A stretch of 64,000 nt of DNA from Thalassotalea sp. ND16A (GTDB lineage: Bacteria; Pseudomonadota; Gammaproteobacteria; Enterobacterales; Alteromonadaceae): the NCBI RefSeq assembly GCF_000764205.1, contig NZ_JQDZ01000031.1, forward strand, positions 62,001 to 126,000, read 5' to 3'. The notes beneath the pieces were generated by a model. That model saw only the letters and a list, made by a program, of their open reading frames with translations, did not search any database and had not been told where the DNA came from. The translations under genes were made by a program, and so were the position numbers. This document shows positions 1 through 9,068 of the stretch, one piece after another. Position 1 is the first letter of the stretch. The number at the start of each line of letters is the position of its first letter.

Positions 1-2303
1 AATGCTACGTAACTGTCCCAAAGCATTGCCGCCCAAGGTTCACCGGCGTCATGTACTTCAGCTTCACCATACTGGTCTTCACTGGTACCGTTGCCCATCA
101 TCACGTTTGCAAATGTTAGCGGATTCGTTTCCATGTCGGTGCTGTATGGATAATTACGGATCCCAGAATAGAACGAATCTACATAGGTTATTGCCGCATA
201 AGGTTTTTGGAATAACTCATTGCCGGCAATTAAGGCGTCATCTTTTTCAGAAATCAACAACAAGGCGTGGAAATCCCCCCAACCTTCGCCCATTGAACGA
301 CCTTGTTGGTTAATTAACCCCGCACCATCACCCACTAGACGGTTACTGATATAATGACCCCACTCATGGGCGACAATTGCGTTATCCCAAGAACTCGCTT
401 TAAATGGCTTGTCGTTAAACATTGCCACAGAGACAGTTTCATCTAACGCTAACTTGTCATCAATTTCCTTACAGTCCGCAAAGGTGATGCCGACACTAGG
501 AATAGTAACCAAATCGTCACTGCCGCCCATTGGCGCCGGCGTACCATCGTCGTTATTATTGGCAATAAGTACGCCAATGGCGCCTGCATTTTGGGCATTC
601 AGCACTTTTAAGGTAAAATTACAGGCACCGCGATCGATTAAAGCAATTTTTCCTTGCAACTCATCACCATTAACCGCCGCTTCACAGCCATCGTTGGCAA
701 CATCGAAGCCATCATCGATTCGAATCACATCGCCCTGGATATCAAACTGGCCTTGACCAAAGGATGAACGCTGAACTACATCAATCATGCCAAGGTCTTC
801 ATGAGAAGTTACATTTAGACCATAATCTTCGCCATTAACCGCATCTTTACTGTCCCATAAGTACATTTGCATCGTTGGTGAAACACCATCGGCAGGGGTA
901 GACATGTTGGCATTATTAAAGCCGGAATTATCTTGCACTTCGGCTAACAGCGCATCACCGCCAACGCCGCCTCTACCAAAGTTATCGGCTTGAGCGTTGC
1001 CCGCAGCTTCATCAAAACCATGATCATAAAATTCATCGTGCAAGTAGTTATTCAGATAAAACAGGTTGACGATTGCCGCTTGACGGTTAACTTTAGAGCT
1101 TTCAGCTTTCGTCTCATCGTATTTATAATCAAAAGTGTTGGCACTGGTTAGGGTTGCCGTATAATCACCGTTGCTAAAGCCATCCGGTGAGATAGCATCG
1201 ACATAGGCATTTACGTTATTGCCTTGCGTGGTAGTGGCATCAATAGCCAACCATGCATCTTGGGTACTGATAGGGCCAGATGCCAAGGTGACTAACGGGG
1301 CATCAAGGTAAATGCTGGTATCGATTTGATCGACACTTTCCGCCGGGATCACTTTACCGTGTGGTCCTTGCCAAGGTTTGTTCATCCCGTCTTCGTCGGC
1401 ATACACCCGATAACTAAAATCAGAGTCTGCCACGGTTAAGTTATGCTTAACCAATACTTTGCCACTGTCGGCCGAGATAACAAAACTGAAATAATTGGAA
1501 TCAACGCTGTCGCTATCAGCCGCTTCGATTTCGATATAATAAGCGGCTACCAGTTTGCCTTTACTTTCAAAGTAAACTTGCTTAGTTCGCGGTTCGCCTA
1601 ATATTTGGTATTTGTCTGATGATACGGCTTTATAGCTGGTATATTTACCCGCGGTTCTCACTTCACTTAACTCTACCGAGTTTTTATTGCCGCCCATGGC
1701 CGCAAAAGCACTGCTAATCGCGCTAGTGGCATCACCAAAGGCCAGACCAACGAACTTAGGAGATTTTGCATCTGCAACAGCAGTAAGGCTAGCGAAATAA
1801 CCGGAAGAAGCCACCAAGTTAAAATCGGCATCCATCATCACATTATATTCGCGATTAAACACTTCTACGCCATTTAGCTCTTGCTTAAATTTCGCAATTT
1901 TGCCGCCATGCCCACGATCGTGAACACTGGTTAAAACAGCAGCTAAAGCGCCCTGTTTTTTCGCTGACATACCGGTAAGCTGTGCCAAATAGTGGTTAGC
2001 GGCAAAGCTTAATTGGTGTTCTTTGGCAATACTGCCAATGTTGGCTGGCGCCTGATCTTTCGCGGCCCATTGGAACGTTGTTTTGCCCAGTTGTGCATCG
2101 TAATTGTTACGCATACCACTGGCTGAAGCAGTCATTTTTGCTTGTTGCTTTGGCTTTACCAGTCGATTCACTGTTGAGTTGATATTTTCTGTGGCGTGAT
2201 ATGACTGTAAATTACTGGCGCTTGGGCTGGCTGAAACGCCTAAAGCGGCAGTGGCAAGCGCCGCACCAATGAATGTGGCGATCGGGGTTTTATTAAAATT
2301 CAT
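1..2303 (-). CDS. Secreted M36 (fungalysin-type) zinc metalloprotease, C-terminus cut by window edge
   Basis: Partial gene: the ATG is at 2303 and the frame stays open through base 1, so the C-terminal part lies outside. Residues 1-25 form a signal peptide (basic start, hydrophobic stretch, likely cleavage after GVSA). A propeptide-like region follows. A protease-associated (PA) domain is inserted at about residues 520-615 (contains IALIDRGACNFTLKVLNAQN). The active site is HEWGH at 646-650, with the third ligand in GEGWGDF (E673). That order (FTP/pro-region, PA insert, HExxH, GEGW) is the M36 family, usually secreted by marine gammaproteobacteria to digest extracellular protein. It stands alone, transcribed away from the ABC exporter. 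Substrate is unknown; family assignment is firm. Confidence 0.9.
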   Translation of the reverse strand, partial: MNFNKTPIATFIGAALATAALGVSASPSASNLQSYHATENINSTVNRLVKPKQQAKMTASASGMRNNYDAQLGKTTFQWAAKDQAPANIGSIAKEHQLSFAANHYLAQLTGMSAKKQGALAAVLTSVHDRGHGGKIAKFKQELNGVEVFNREYNVMMDADFNLVASSGYFASLTAVADAKSPKFVGLAFGDATSAISSAFAAMGGNKNSVELSEVRTAGKYTSYKAVSSDKYQILGEPRTKQVYFESKGKLVAAYYIEIEAADSDSVDSNYFSFVISADSGKVLVKHNLTVADSDFSYRVYADEDGMNKPWQGPHGKVIPAESVDQIDTSIYLDAPLVTLASGPISTQDAWLAIDATTTQGNNVNAYVDAISPDGFSNGDYTATLTSANTFDYKYDETKAESSKVNRQAAIVNLFYLNNYLHDEFYDHGFDEAAGNAQADNFGRGGVGGDALLAEVQDNSGFNNANMSTPADGVSPTMQMYLWDSKDAVNGEDYGLNVTSHEDLGMIDVVQRSSFGQGQFDIQGDVIRIDDGFDVANDGCEAAVNGDELQGKIALIDRGACNFTLKVLNAQNAGAIGVLIANNNDDGTPAPMGGSDDLVTIPSVGITFADCKEIDDKLALDETVSVAMFNDKPFKASSWDNAIVAHEWGHYISNRLVGDGAGLINQQGRSMGEGWGDFHALLLISEKDDALIAGNELFQKPYAAITYVDSFYSGIRNYPYSTDMETNPLTFANVMMGNGTSEDQYGEAEVHDAGEPWAAMLWDSYVA

Positions 2304-2832
2304 CAATATTCCTTTACTATCTTTTTTTTATTTGTGGTTGTGTTATTTGGATTGTTGCTTTTGCTGTTTTTGTTGCAGAGGGATAAAAAACTAAAGCAGA
2401 AATGAAATGCTGTAAACCGCACTCGTTAAAATATAAATAACTTAAAATTAACAAGCCGTAAACAAATATCCACAACAAGACACATTAAAACGAATCAAAA
2501 AACCGCATAAAAAACAGCAGCTTGTACCTTTGCGCAATAATGTAAAATGTGGCTACAGCCCGTGCAAATAACTGGTCAAACCATTTAAAGGCCGAGCTTG
2601 AATGAGGCCAGGCAGAATGAAGAAACAACAATTAAATTCACTAAAAGTGAATAATTTTTAGGGGAAATTTATTTTTCTATCTCAGCTTTTCAGAAGGAAT
2701 TTTCATGCAATTAAGATAATTCAGTTTTTTGCATTTCACTAAAAATAAACTGATATCGCGTTTTATTTCAGCAAACGTTAGATCGATAACCACAGATTGG
2801 TTATCATCTGGTTACCGCTTGCTGATTTATTA
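2304..2832. other. AT-rich gap between divergent genes
   Basis: No credible gene in either strand. It must hold the promoter of the M36 protease and probably that of the ABC exporter. Visible structure: a 7-bp inverted repeat ATTCACT/AGTGAAT with a 3-nt loop at 2636-2652, and the hairpin at 2769-2824 described separately. I see no clear -10/-35 pair that I would defend. Confidence 0.5.
2769..2824. promoter_or_regulatory. Nested inverted repeat, possible operator
   Basis: The core is a perfect 8-bp inverted repeat, GATAACCA (2785-2792) and TGGTTATC (2798-2805), with a 5-nt spacer. It is enclosed by a second pair, CAGCAA (2769-2774) and TTGCTG (2819-2824). The core has the size and symmetry of a dimeric repressor site. 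It lies 9 bp before the palindromic repeat upstream of the ABC exporter. Function is inference only. Confidence 0.3.
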
Positions 2833-2994
2833 ATACCAATTTGATTAAGTATGTGATCTACTTTTTCATGAGGAAAAACGGATAAATACAATGCATAAAA
2901 TTTAGTAAGTAGTTATTCTACTTATCAATTTTATAAAGCCGTAGTTATTCGTTTTAACCATTAAAAATGAGCAGATATTTAATCAACTTGGTAT
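2833..2994. repeat. 162-bp nested palindromic repeat with terminal inverted repeats (MITE-like)
   Basis: The ends are inverted copies: ATACCAATTTGATTAAGT (2833-2850) and ATTTAATCAACTTGGTAT (2977-2994), 16 of 18 matching. Inside is a second pair, AAAACGGATAAATAC (2875-2889) with GTAGTTATTCGTTTT (2941-2955). Innermost is a hairpin at 2895-2934 with arms built on ATAAAATT...TAAGTAG. The ends resemble the hairpin at 9023-9068, so it is probably one of a family of small palindromic elements. The upstream ATG of the ABC exporter (2967) falls inside it. Confidence 0.7.
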
Positions 2995-2999
2995 ACTCT

Positions 3000-4799
3000 A
3001 TGCGAACTCATCACCACGTCAATACTGAAGCTGAGGGCTTTAACTGGCACATCATAAAATATGTTTTACCTTATGTGTTCGAATATAAGAAAAGAGTATT
3101 TCTAGCTTTAGCTTTTATGATATTGGCAAAACTGGCCAGTGTCGGCTTGCCGTTCATTTTAAAGTTCATCGTCGATGACTTAGATACGGCAAATAATAAC
3201 GCTGCGGCCTTAATTGCCGCCCCGATTGCATTAGTCATAGCATATGGCTTTGTGCGTTTTTCCAATGTGTTATTTGGCGAAATTCGCGACACCTTATTTG
3301 GCCGAGTAACCGAGCGGGCAATCCGCCGCATTGGCCTAAGGGTATTTAAGCATCTGCATTTACTCGATCTTGAATTTCACTTAAACCGACGCACCGGCGG
3401 CCTGTCCAGAGATATTGAACGAGGTACTACCGGCATTAACTTTTTAATGCGTTTCATGGTTTTCAATATCATTCCAACCCTATTGGAAATCGGCCTGGTG
3501 ATTTTCATCCTGTTTTTCAATTACGGCATTAACTTTGCCGCCATTACCCTTTTGGCCATTGTTGCCTATGTCGGTTATTCAATCAAAACCACAGAATGGC
3601 GCACCAATTTTGTTCGTATGGCCAATAAAGCCGACTCCGCCAGCAACTCGCAGGCGATAGACAGCTTAATTAATTATGAGACCACCAAATACTTTACCAA
3701 TGAAGATTATGAAGCACAGCGCTATGATACCGAATTGGCCGACTGGGAAATTGCCAAGCGCAAAAACCGATTATCGTTATTTGTGTTAAATGGCGGACAA
3801 GCTTTTATCATTGCCGCCTCGATGACGGCAATGATGGTTTTAGCGGCAATGCAAGTGGCCAATGGCAGCATGACGCTCGGCGATTTCGTGTTAATTAATG
3901 CCTTTATGATGCAAATATTCATTCCATTAAATTTTCTTGGCTTTGTTTATCGAGAAATGAAGGGGTCACTGGCCAATATTGAATTGATGTTTAATTTATT
4001 GGCCATTGCGCCAAAGGTGGTGGAAAAAGAAGATGCCAGTAATTTAATGGTTAGTCAGGGCAAAGTCGAATTTAACAACGTTAGTTTTCATTACCACCAA
4101 GACCGGGCCATCTTGAAAAATGTGAATTTCGACATAAAACCCGGTGAGAAACTGGCCATCGTTGGCGCCAGCGGCGGCGGCAAATCGACTTTAGTAAAGC
4201 TGTTATTTCGCTTCTATGATGTAAACTCAGGCGCTATCACTATTGATGGTCAGAATATCAATGATCTTACCTTTAAATCGTTACGCCGTGCCATTGGCAT
4301 TGTGCCGCAAGACACTGTGCTGTTTAACGATAACATTCTCGAAAATGTCCGTTATGGCAAACAAGGGGCAAGCGATGATGAAGTGTTACATGCGATTAAA
4401 CTCGCCCATCTGGACGAGTTTATCCAGTCTTTACCGGATGGGGTGAACACTATGGTTGGCGAACGCGGCCTGAAGCTTTCCGGCGGAGAAAAGCAGCGGG
4501 TAGCCATTGCCAGAACAATTTTGAAAAAACCACCGATTTTGGTGTTTGATGAAGCGACATCCTCACTGGACAGCAAATCAGAACAAGCGATAATGACCGC
4601 GTTAAAAGAGCTGTCACAAGGCGTTACCAGCATGGTCATTGCGCACCGGCTATCCACCATAGTCGATGCCGATAAAATTATCGTAATGGACTCAGGCGTT
4701 ATCGCCGAAATGGGTAACCATGACGAATTGATTGCCAAAGCTGGGATCTACGCCAAGCTTTGGGCGATTCAACAACAAAATAATAACGACTCAAAGTAA
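3000..4799 (+). CDS. Atm1/HMT1-like ABC exporter, fused permease and ATPase
   Basis: Inner-membrane half-transporter of 599 residues: an N-terminal six-helix type I exporter domain (about 30-320) and a nucleotide-binding domain with Walker A GASGGGKST (389-397), signature LSGGE (493-497) and Walker B ILVFDEATSS. The stretch around VGERGLKLSGGEKQR is characteristic of the Atm1/HMT1 branch, which exports glutathione-linked sulfur or metal conjugates; the substrate here is inferred. An in-frame ATG lies at 2967, but its first codons come from the palindromic repeat, so I chose the ATG at 3000. Neither start has a clear ribosome binding site. It works as a homodimer in its family. It stands alone, ending in a terminator shared with the convergent aldolase gene. 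Confidence 0.85.
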   Translation: MRTHHHVNTEAEGFNWHIIKYVLPYVFEYKKRVFLALAFMILAKLASVGLPFILKFIVDDLDTANNNAAALIAAPIALVIAYGFVRFSNVLFGEIRDTLFGRVTERAIRRIGLRVFKHLHLLDLEFHLNRRTGGLSRDIERGTTGINFLMRFMVFNIIPTLLEIGLVIFILFFNYGINFAAITLLAIVAYVGYSIKTTEWRTNFVRMANKADSASNSQAIDSLINYETTKYFTNEDYEAQRYDTELADWEIAKRKNRLSLFVLNGGQAFIIAASMTAMMVLAAMQVANGSMTLGDFVLINAFMMQIFIPLNFLGFVYREMKGSLANIELMFNLLAIAPKVVEKEDASNLMVSQGKVEFNNVSFHYHQDRAILKNVNFDIKPGEKLAIVGASGGGKSTLVKLLFRFYDVNSGAITIDGQNINDLTFKSLRRAIGIVPQDTVLFNDNILENVRYGKQGASDDEVLHAIKLAHLDEFIQSLPDGVNTMVGERGLKLSGGEKQRVAIARTILKKPPILVFDEATSSLDSKSEQAIMTALKELSQGVTSMVIAHRLSTIVDADKIIVMDSGVIAEMGNHDELIAKAGIYAKLWAIQQQNNNDSK

Positions 4800-4820
4800 C
4801 AATCAGTTGTTACTTTGAGT
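4789..4820. terminator. Bidirectional terminator made from two stop-codon regions
   Basis: Perfect 14-bp stem: ACTCAAAGTAACAA (4789-4802), loop TCAG, and TTGTTACTTTGAGT (4807-4820), then TTTT. The TAA of the ABC exporter (4797-4799) and the stop of the aldolase (4810-4812) both lie within the stem, so the last codons of each convergent gene are part of the terminator. Confidence 0.85.
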
Positions 4821-5832
4821 TTTTACTAAGGTTCAGTGCCACATCTTCAATCATATCTTCTTGCCCGCCTACGGTTTTCAAACGGCCGAGCTCCATCAGT
4901 ATTTCTTCTGACGGCACTCCGTATTTTTTAGCCGCTCTTTTGGCATGCAATAAAAACGATGAATAGACGCCGGCATAACCCAGTACTAAAGAATCACGGT
5001 CGACGCGGATCGGTTGCTCCATCATCGGCACCACGATTTCTTCGGCAGCCGCCATCAATTTAAACACATCGACACCGGTGGTTGCGCCCATACGAGTGGC
5101 AATGGCATTAAACACTTCTAATGGCGTATTGCCCGCACCTGCGCCTAGTCCTGCCGCTGAGCCATCAATCCGGTTTGCTCCGGCTGCTACTGCCGACAAC
5201 GAGTTAGCAACGCCGAGAGCAAGATTATGATGGCCGTGAAAACCAATTTCGGTTTCCGCTTTTAAGCCATCGCGCAACACCGCGATGCGCTGATACACAT
5301 CGTCTTGCAACATATAACCGGATGAATCGGTACAATAAATACAGTTAGCACCGTAACTTTCCATCAATTTGGCTTGCGCTAATAACTGTTTTGGCTCAAG
5401 CATATGCGCCATCATTAAAAAGCCAACGGTGTCTAACCCCAAGTTTCGTGAAAGGGAAATATGTTGCTCGGTCACATCGGCTTCGGTACATTGCGCCGCC
5501 ACCCGGATGGTATTCACTCCGAGCTCATGAGCCATGCGCAGGTGATCTACGGTACCGATACCAGGCAATAACAAGGCGGAAATTTTCGCTTGCTTCATCA
5601 GCGGTATCACCGTGGATAAATATTCTTCATCGCTATGGGCCGGAAAACCATAATTTACCGAAGCGCCGCCTAAACCATCGCCATGGGTGACTTCAATTAA
5701 GGGTACGCCGGCATCGTCTAATGCGGTAGCTAAGGTGACCATTTCCGTTAAGCTGATTTGATGGCGTTTAGCGTGCATGCCATCGCGTAAACACATGTCA
5801 TGCAGGGTGATATGTTTACCATTGATATTCAT
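4810..5832 (-). CDS. dmpG: 4-hydroxy-2-oxovalerate aldolase
   Basis: Splits 4-hydroxy-2-oxovalerate into pyruvate and acetaldehyde, the penultimate step of the meta-cleavage route. 340 residues, usual length (DmpG/MhpE/NbaI, HMGL-like TIM barrel with a DmpG communication domain). The N-terminus [16 protein letters not shown] carries the catalytic Arg-Asp pair and His; [11 protein letters not shown] gives the two metal-binding histidines. The start overlaps the stop of the dehydrogenase gene by 4 nt (ATGA), fitting the known DmpFG complex in which acetaldehyde is channelled between the two proteins. Last gene of the three-gene minus operon that supplies the lower part of tryptophan catabolism. 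Confidence 0.95.
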   Translation of the reverse strand: MNINGKHITLHDMCLRDGMHAKRHQISLTEMVTLATALDDAGVPLIEVTHGDGLGGASVNYGFPAHSDEEYLSTVIPLMKQAKISALLLPGIGTVDHLRMAHELGVNTIRVAAQCTEADVTEQHISLSRNLGLDTVGFLMMAHMLEPKQLLAQAKLMESYGANCIYCTDSSGYMLQDDVYQRIAVLRDGLKAETEIGFHGHHNLALGVANSLSAVAAGANRIDGSAAGLGAGAGNTPLEVFNAIATRMGATTGVDVFKLMAAAEEIVVPMMEQPIRVDRDSLVLGYAGVYSSFLLHAKRAAKKYGVPSEEILMELGRLKTVGGQEDMIEDVALNLSKNSK

Positions 5833-6758
5833 TGCTCTTTCCTTGAATTGCTTTGCTTCGCGCTCGTTTGCCCAGCTTGCATTTGCATAGCTATCATTTC
5901 ACCGGTGCGTAACGCGGCCGCAGTCATAATATCGAGATTACCGGCGTATTTAGGTAAATAATCGCCTAAGCCTGCCACTTCGAGAAATACCGACACCCGG
6001 TTGCCATCGAATACCGGGCCATTTTTTAAGGTGTAACCCGGTACATATTTTTTCACCTCACTCACCATGGCCAATACCGACTCGGTAATGGCTTGCTGAT
6101 CCGGAATATCGGTAGTCAAACAATGTACGGTATCGCGCATCATTAACGGTGGCTCAGCCGGATTCATCACAATAATGGCTTTGCCCTGTTTCGCCCCACC
6201 AATTTTTTCAATGGCACCTGCTGTGGTACGGGTAAACTCATCGATGTTTTTACGGGTGCCCGGCCCGGCCGACTTTGACGCTATGGTAGCAACTATCTCA
6301 CCATAATCTACCGCTTGCACGCGACTGATCGCGGCAATGATAGGGATGGTCGCCTGACCACCGCAGGTCACCATATTTACGTTGGCTTCGTCGGCGTTGA
6401 CATGCTCAGCCAAATTTACTGGCGGTACACAATATGGTCCAATGGCAGCAGGCGTCAGATCAATAACCTTTACCCCTTTGGCTTGCAATTTCGCGTTATT
6501 TTCACCGTGTACATAAGCAGAAGTGGCATCAAAAGCGATTTTAATATTATCGCGGTCAATGTGATCCATTAAGCCATCAACGCCTAAATGAGTCGTTTTT
6601 AATCCCGCTGCTCTGGCTTGTTGCAAACCATCTGAGGCTTGCTCTATACCCACCATCCACAGCGGATTAATGGTGTCACTGCGCAACGCTTTTATCATTA
6701 AGTCGGTACCGATATTACCTGAGCCAATCAGCGCCACGTTTATTTTATTAATCATCAT
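5829..6758 (-). CDS. dmpF: Acetaldehyde dehydrogenase (acetylating)
   Basis: Oxidises acetaldehyde with NAD+ and CoA to acetyl-CoA, in complex with the aldolase encoded next. 309 residues, as expected for DmpF/MhpF/NbaJ. Rossmann motif GSGNIGTD lies near residues 12-19; the catalytic cysteine is C132 in [11 protein letters not shown]. The gene overlaps the aldolase by 4 nt and sits 35 nt after the hydratase, so the three are one transcription unit. The start may be either of two adjacent ATG codons (MM). The last 15 residues are polar and Gln/Ser-rich, slightly beyond the usual end. Confidence 0.95.
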   Translation of the reverse strand: MMINKINVALIGSGNIGTDLMIKALRSDTINPLWMVGIEQASDGLQQARAAGLKTTHLGVDGLMDHIDRDNIKIAFDATSAYVHGENNAKLQAKGVKVIDLTPAAIGPYCVPPVNLAEHVNADEANVNMVTCGGQATIPIIAAISRVQAVDYGEIVATIASKSAGPGTRKNIDEFTRTTAGAIEKIGGAKQGKAIIVMNPAEPPLMMRDTVHCLTTDIPDQQAITESVLAMVSEVKKYVPGYTLKNGPVFDGNRVSVFLEVAGLGDYLPKYAGNLDIMTAAALRTGEMIAMQMQAGQTSAKQSNSRKEQ

Positions 6759-6793
6759 TTATACTCGTCATAATAGTTGTATATAGCCGCTGC

Positions 6794-7582
6794 CTATTCG
6801 ACAAACTGGTAAGATGCACTACCGATACCGGTAATTTCCATGGTCATTTGATCATCGGCTTTGCAAGGGATCATTGCCGCTAACGAGCCAGACAAAATAA
6901 TGTCGCCAGCCTTTAACGATACGCCGTAATCACCTAAGGCATTGGCTAACCAGGCGACACAATTTAACGGCGAGCCTAATGCCGCCGAGCCCTGTCCTTG
7001 CGCAATAACTTCACCGTTATTTTTGATCACCATTTTACAGTTTTCAAAATCGACCTGCTGCGGCGCCACGCGCTCGTCGCTGAGCACAAAAATGCCACAG
7101 GAGGCGTTATCGGCAACGGTATCCTGAATTTTTATCTGCCAATCGCGAATGCGTGAGTCAACAATTTCAAAACAGGCAGCGACACTTTCGGTAGCCTGCA
7201 ACACATCTGCAGGGGTTACGCCTGGGCCAACCAAGTCGGCTTTTAGAATAAAGGCGATTTCCCCTTCCGACTTTGCCTGGATCAACTCTTTGCTGAATTT
7301 AATGCTGTCACCGGAACGATAGATCATGTTATCGGTTAAAAAACCAAAGTCCGGCTGATGTACCCCTAACATATCTTGCACAACTTTGCTGGTGAGGCCG
7401 ATTTTTTTACCAATCACTTTTTCACCGGCATTTAGCCTATGCTGTAAAAATGCCAACGATACTTGATAAGCATCCTCGACGGTAAAGTCAGGTTCGCGCT
7501 CGCTGATCGGTGCCACAGTCTGGCGTTGTTGCTTGGCCTGATAAAGCTCGGCGGCGAGTTCTTCTAACCGTTGTTGTTTCAT
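6794..7582 (-). CDS. nbaH: 2-oxopent-4-enoate (2-keto-4-pentenoate) hydratase
   Basis: Adds water to 2-hydroxypenta-2,4-dienoate to give 4-hydroxy-2-oxovalerate. 262 residues, fumarylacetoacetase-like fold shared with MhpD/DmpE. Supporting motifs: VIGKKIGLTSKVVQDMLGV, the acidic metal site in KSEGEIAFILK, and EIVDSRIRDWQIK. It is homologous to the oxalocrotonate decarboxylase at 14140; the assignment as hydratase rests on the linkage to aldolase and dehydrogenase and on the other paralogue sitting with the deaminase. First gene of the minus operon, divergent from the LysR gene, which probably controls it. Confidence 0.9.
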   Translation of the reverse strand: MKQQRLEELAAELYQAKQQRQTVAPISEREPDFTVEDAYQVSLAFLQHRLNAGEKVIGKKIGLTSKVVQDMLGVHQPDFGFLTDNMIYRSGDSIKFSKELIQAKSEGEIAFILKADLVGPGVTPADVLQATESVAACFEIVDSRIRDWQIKIQDTVADNASCGIFVLSDERVAPQQVDFENCKMVIKNNGEVIAQGQGSAALGSPLNCVAWLANALGDYGVSLKAGDIILSGSLAAMIPCKADDQMTMEITGIGSASYQFVE

Positions 7583-7666
7583 TGCTGTTATTTCCCTGAT
7601 TAAGAGCTATTGCTTACTTTACTTTATTCTCATAAATAACAATAATTGAATTAATTGGGTAAAATG

Positions 7667-7681
7667 ATTCAACTTTTGAAT
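7667..7681. promoter_or_regulatory. LysR-type operator (T-N11-A) between regulator and hydratase operon
   Basis: ATTCAACTTTTGAAT is a perfect palindrome with 6-bp arms and contains the T-N11-A core typical of LysR-family recognition boxes. It lies 34 bp before the regulator start and about 85 bp before the hydratase start. A second symmetric AT stretch, AATTGAATTAATT, is near 7644-7656. Position and symmetry are seen; binding is inferred. Confidence 0.55.
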
Positions 7682-7714
7682 ATAACAAATCATAAAATAA
7701 TAGCGGATCGATGA

Positions 7715-8647
7715 ATGAATATCGCCAAGAGCCAACTTAATATTAGTCATTTAAAAATGATCAGCACCATTGCTGAGTCAGAAACGGTAAAAGAAGCGGC
7801 TGAAGCTTTGTTTATCACTCAGCCAGCATTAACCAACCGCATCAGAGAAGCGGAACGCCGTTTAAATACTGAATTGTTTATTCGCCGGGGCCGCAAGCTG
7901 GTGATCTCCAGTTCCGGCAAGCGGCTATTGCATTCGGCCAATAAAATTCTTGAGGAGTTAGCACGATGCGAGCACGACATCGCCAGATTATCCGATGGTG
8001 TTGAACAAGTGATCCGTATTGGCCTGCCCCACTATGCATCCTTTAATTGGTTACCCAATGTGGTGGCTTATTTTCACCAGGACTACCCCAATACCGAACT
8101 GGAAATATCGGCCAACGCCCAGCAACTGCCATTAAGTGCCCTGTATAATGGCGATATTGATATCGCGATGATCTCTTCGGCAAACAAGAAACTGTCAATT
8201 GATGAAACGGCTTATGATGCAATTTTTATCTTGCAAGATGAGTTGATGGCGTGTTTATCACCGCAACATCAATACGCCAAACATAAGTTTTTAACCGCCG
8301 AAGATTTTGCCAGTCAAACTTATATCACCAACTCCACCGTACCGGAAAAAGACCGAGAATATGAATTGTTTTTTAAGCCGAAAAACATTATTCCGAAAAA
8401 GGTACTGCAAGTGGGTTTTAATGAAGCCATTATTGAATTTATTAAAGCGAACATGGGTTTAACCATCATGACGAAACAGTTAATCGCCCCGTACATTAGC
8501 AAAAAACAAATTCAAACCACCAAGTTGGGCGAAGATGGATTAAAAATTTACTGGCATATTGTTTATTCGAACAAAGGCAAAATTGCCAAACAGGCAAAAG
8601 CACTGAGTAAAATATTGAAACAACATTCAGCGAAAAGCCAAGCGTAG
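7715..8647 (+). CDS. LysR-family transcriptional regulator of the catabolic genes
   Basis: 310 residues. The N-terminal winged helix-turn-helix (about 10-70) shows the LysR pattern: LKMISTIAESETVKEAAEAL, FITQPALTNRIREAERRLNT, then LFIRRGRK. The rest is the periplasmic-binding-like effector domain. Divergent from the hydratase-dehydrogenase-aldolase operon with a shared operator, the usual arrangement for a LysR activator of aromatic catabolism. The inducer is probably a pathway metabolite (inference). Known kynurenine regulators are of other families (Lrp-type KynR, MarR-type NbaR), so this would be a different control. ATG at 7715 is preferred over the out-of-frame ATG 4 nt upstream. Confidence 0.88.
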   Translation: MNIAKSQLNISHLKMISTIAESETVKEAAEALFITQPALTNRIREAERRLNTELFIRRGRKLVISSSGKRLLHSANKILEELARCEHDIARLSDGVEQVIRIGLPHYASFNWLPNVVAYFHQDYPNTELEISANAQQLPLSALYNGDIDIAMISSANKKLSIDETAYDAIFILQDELMACLSPQHQYAKHKFLTAEDFASQTYITNSTVPEKDREYELFFKPKNIIPKKVLQVGFNEAIIEFIKANMGLTIMTKQLIAPYISKKQIQTTKLGEDGLKIYWHIVYSNKGKIAKQAKALSKILKQHSAKSQA

Positions 8648-8762
8648 ATGTACCGGCAGTTTGGCGTTAACAAACAAAGTGCAGATTATAAAAATAAATA
8701 ACTTGGTATAGATCAGTTATATTGCGATAATTCGCATCTACTTTAAAAACACATGGTTCATT

Positions 8763-9002
8763 ATGAAACTTTTAGTTCGCAACCTTTCGCGCTCGACCAC
8801 GGAACAAGAAATCCGTATTTTATTTTCTGCTCATGGCTCAGTCAACGAGTGTAACTTAGTATTAGATCAGGAAACGGCTAAATCGAAAGGTTTTGCTTTT
8901 GTTGAAATGCCAAATGAAGCGGAAGCGAAATCAGCCATTTCAGCCTTGCATGAAACCAGAGTAGCAAAGAATAAAATTCGCGTAAAAATAGCGCAATCTT
9001 AA
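8763..9002 (+). CDS. Small RRM RNA-binding protein
   Basis: 79 residues forming one RNA recognition motif and little else. RNP2 is LLVRNL (3-8) and RNP1 is KGFAFVEM (42-49), with the aromatic residues that stack on RNA. Single-RRM proteins of this size occur widely in marine gammaproteobacteria and cyanobacteria, often cold-induced; what it binds here is unknown. It stands alone between the LysR gene and a hairpin terminator, with no functional link to the catabolic genes that I can see. Confidence 0.9.
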   Translation: MKLLVRNLSRSTTEQEIRILFSAHGSVNECNLVLDQETAKSKGFAFVEMPNEAEAKSAISALHETRVAKNKIRVKIAQS

Positions 9003-9022
9003 AGCCGCTAAAGTTGGTGGCT

Positions 9023-9068
9023 ATACCAATTTGATTAAATATCTGTTCATTTTTAATCAAATTGGTAT
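9023..9068. terminator. Long hairpin with TACCAA/TTGGTA arms between convergent genes
   Basis: Perfect 17-bp arms ATACCAATTTGATTAAA (9023-9039) and TTTAATCAAATTGGTAT (9052-9068) with a 12-nt loop. It separates the RRM gene from the convergent formamidase; the right arm runs into the formamidase stop (9068-9070). Likely acts as a two-way terminator. The arm sequence matches the ends of the 162-bp repeat at 2833-2994, so it may be a stripped-down copy of that repeat. Confidence 0.7.

Noticed and set aside
409-756. Open frame of 115 codons on the plus strand
   Set aside because: Antisense to the PA domain of the M36 protease, whose minus frame is continuous and has domain motifs.
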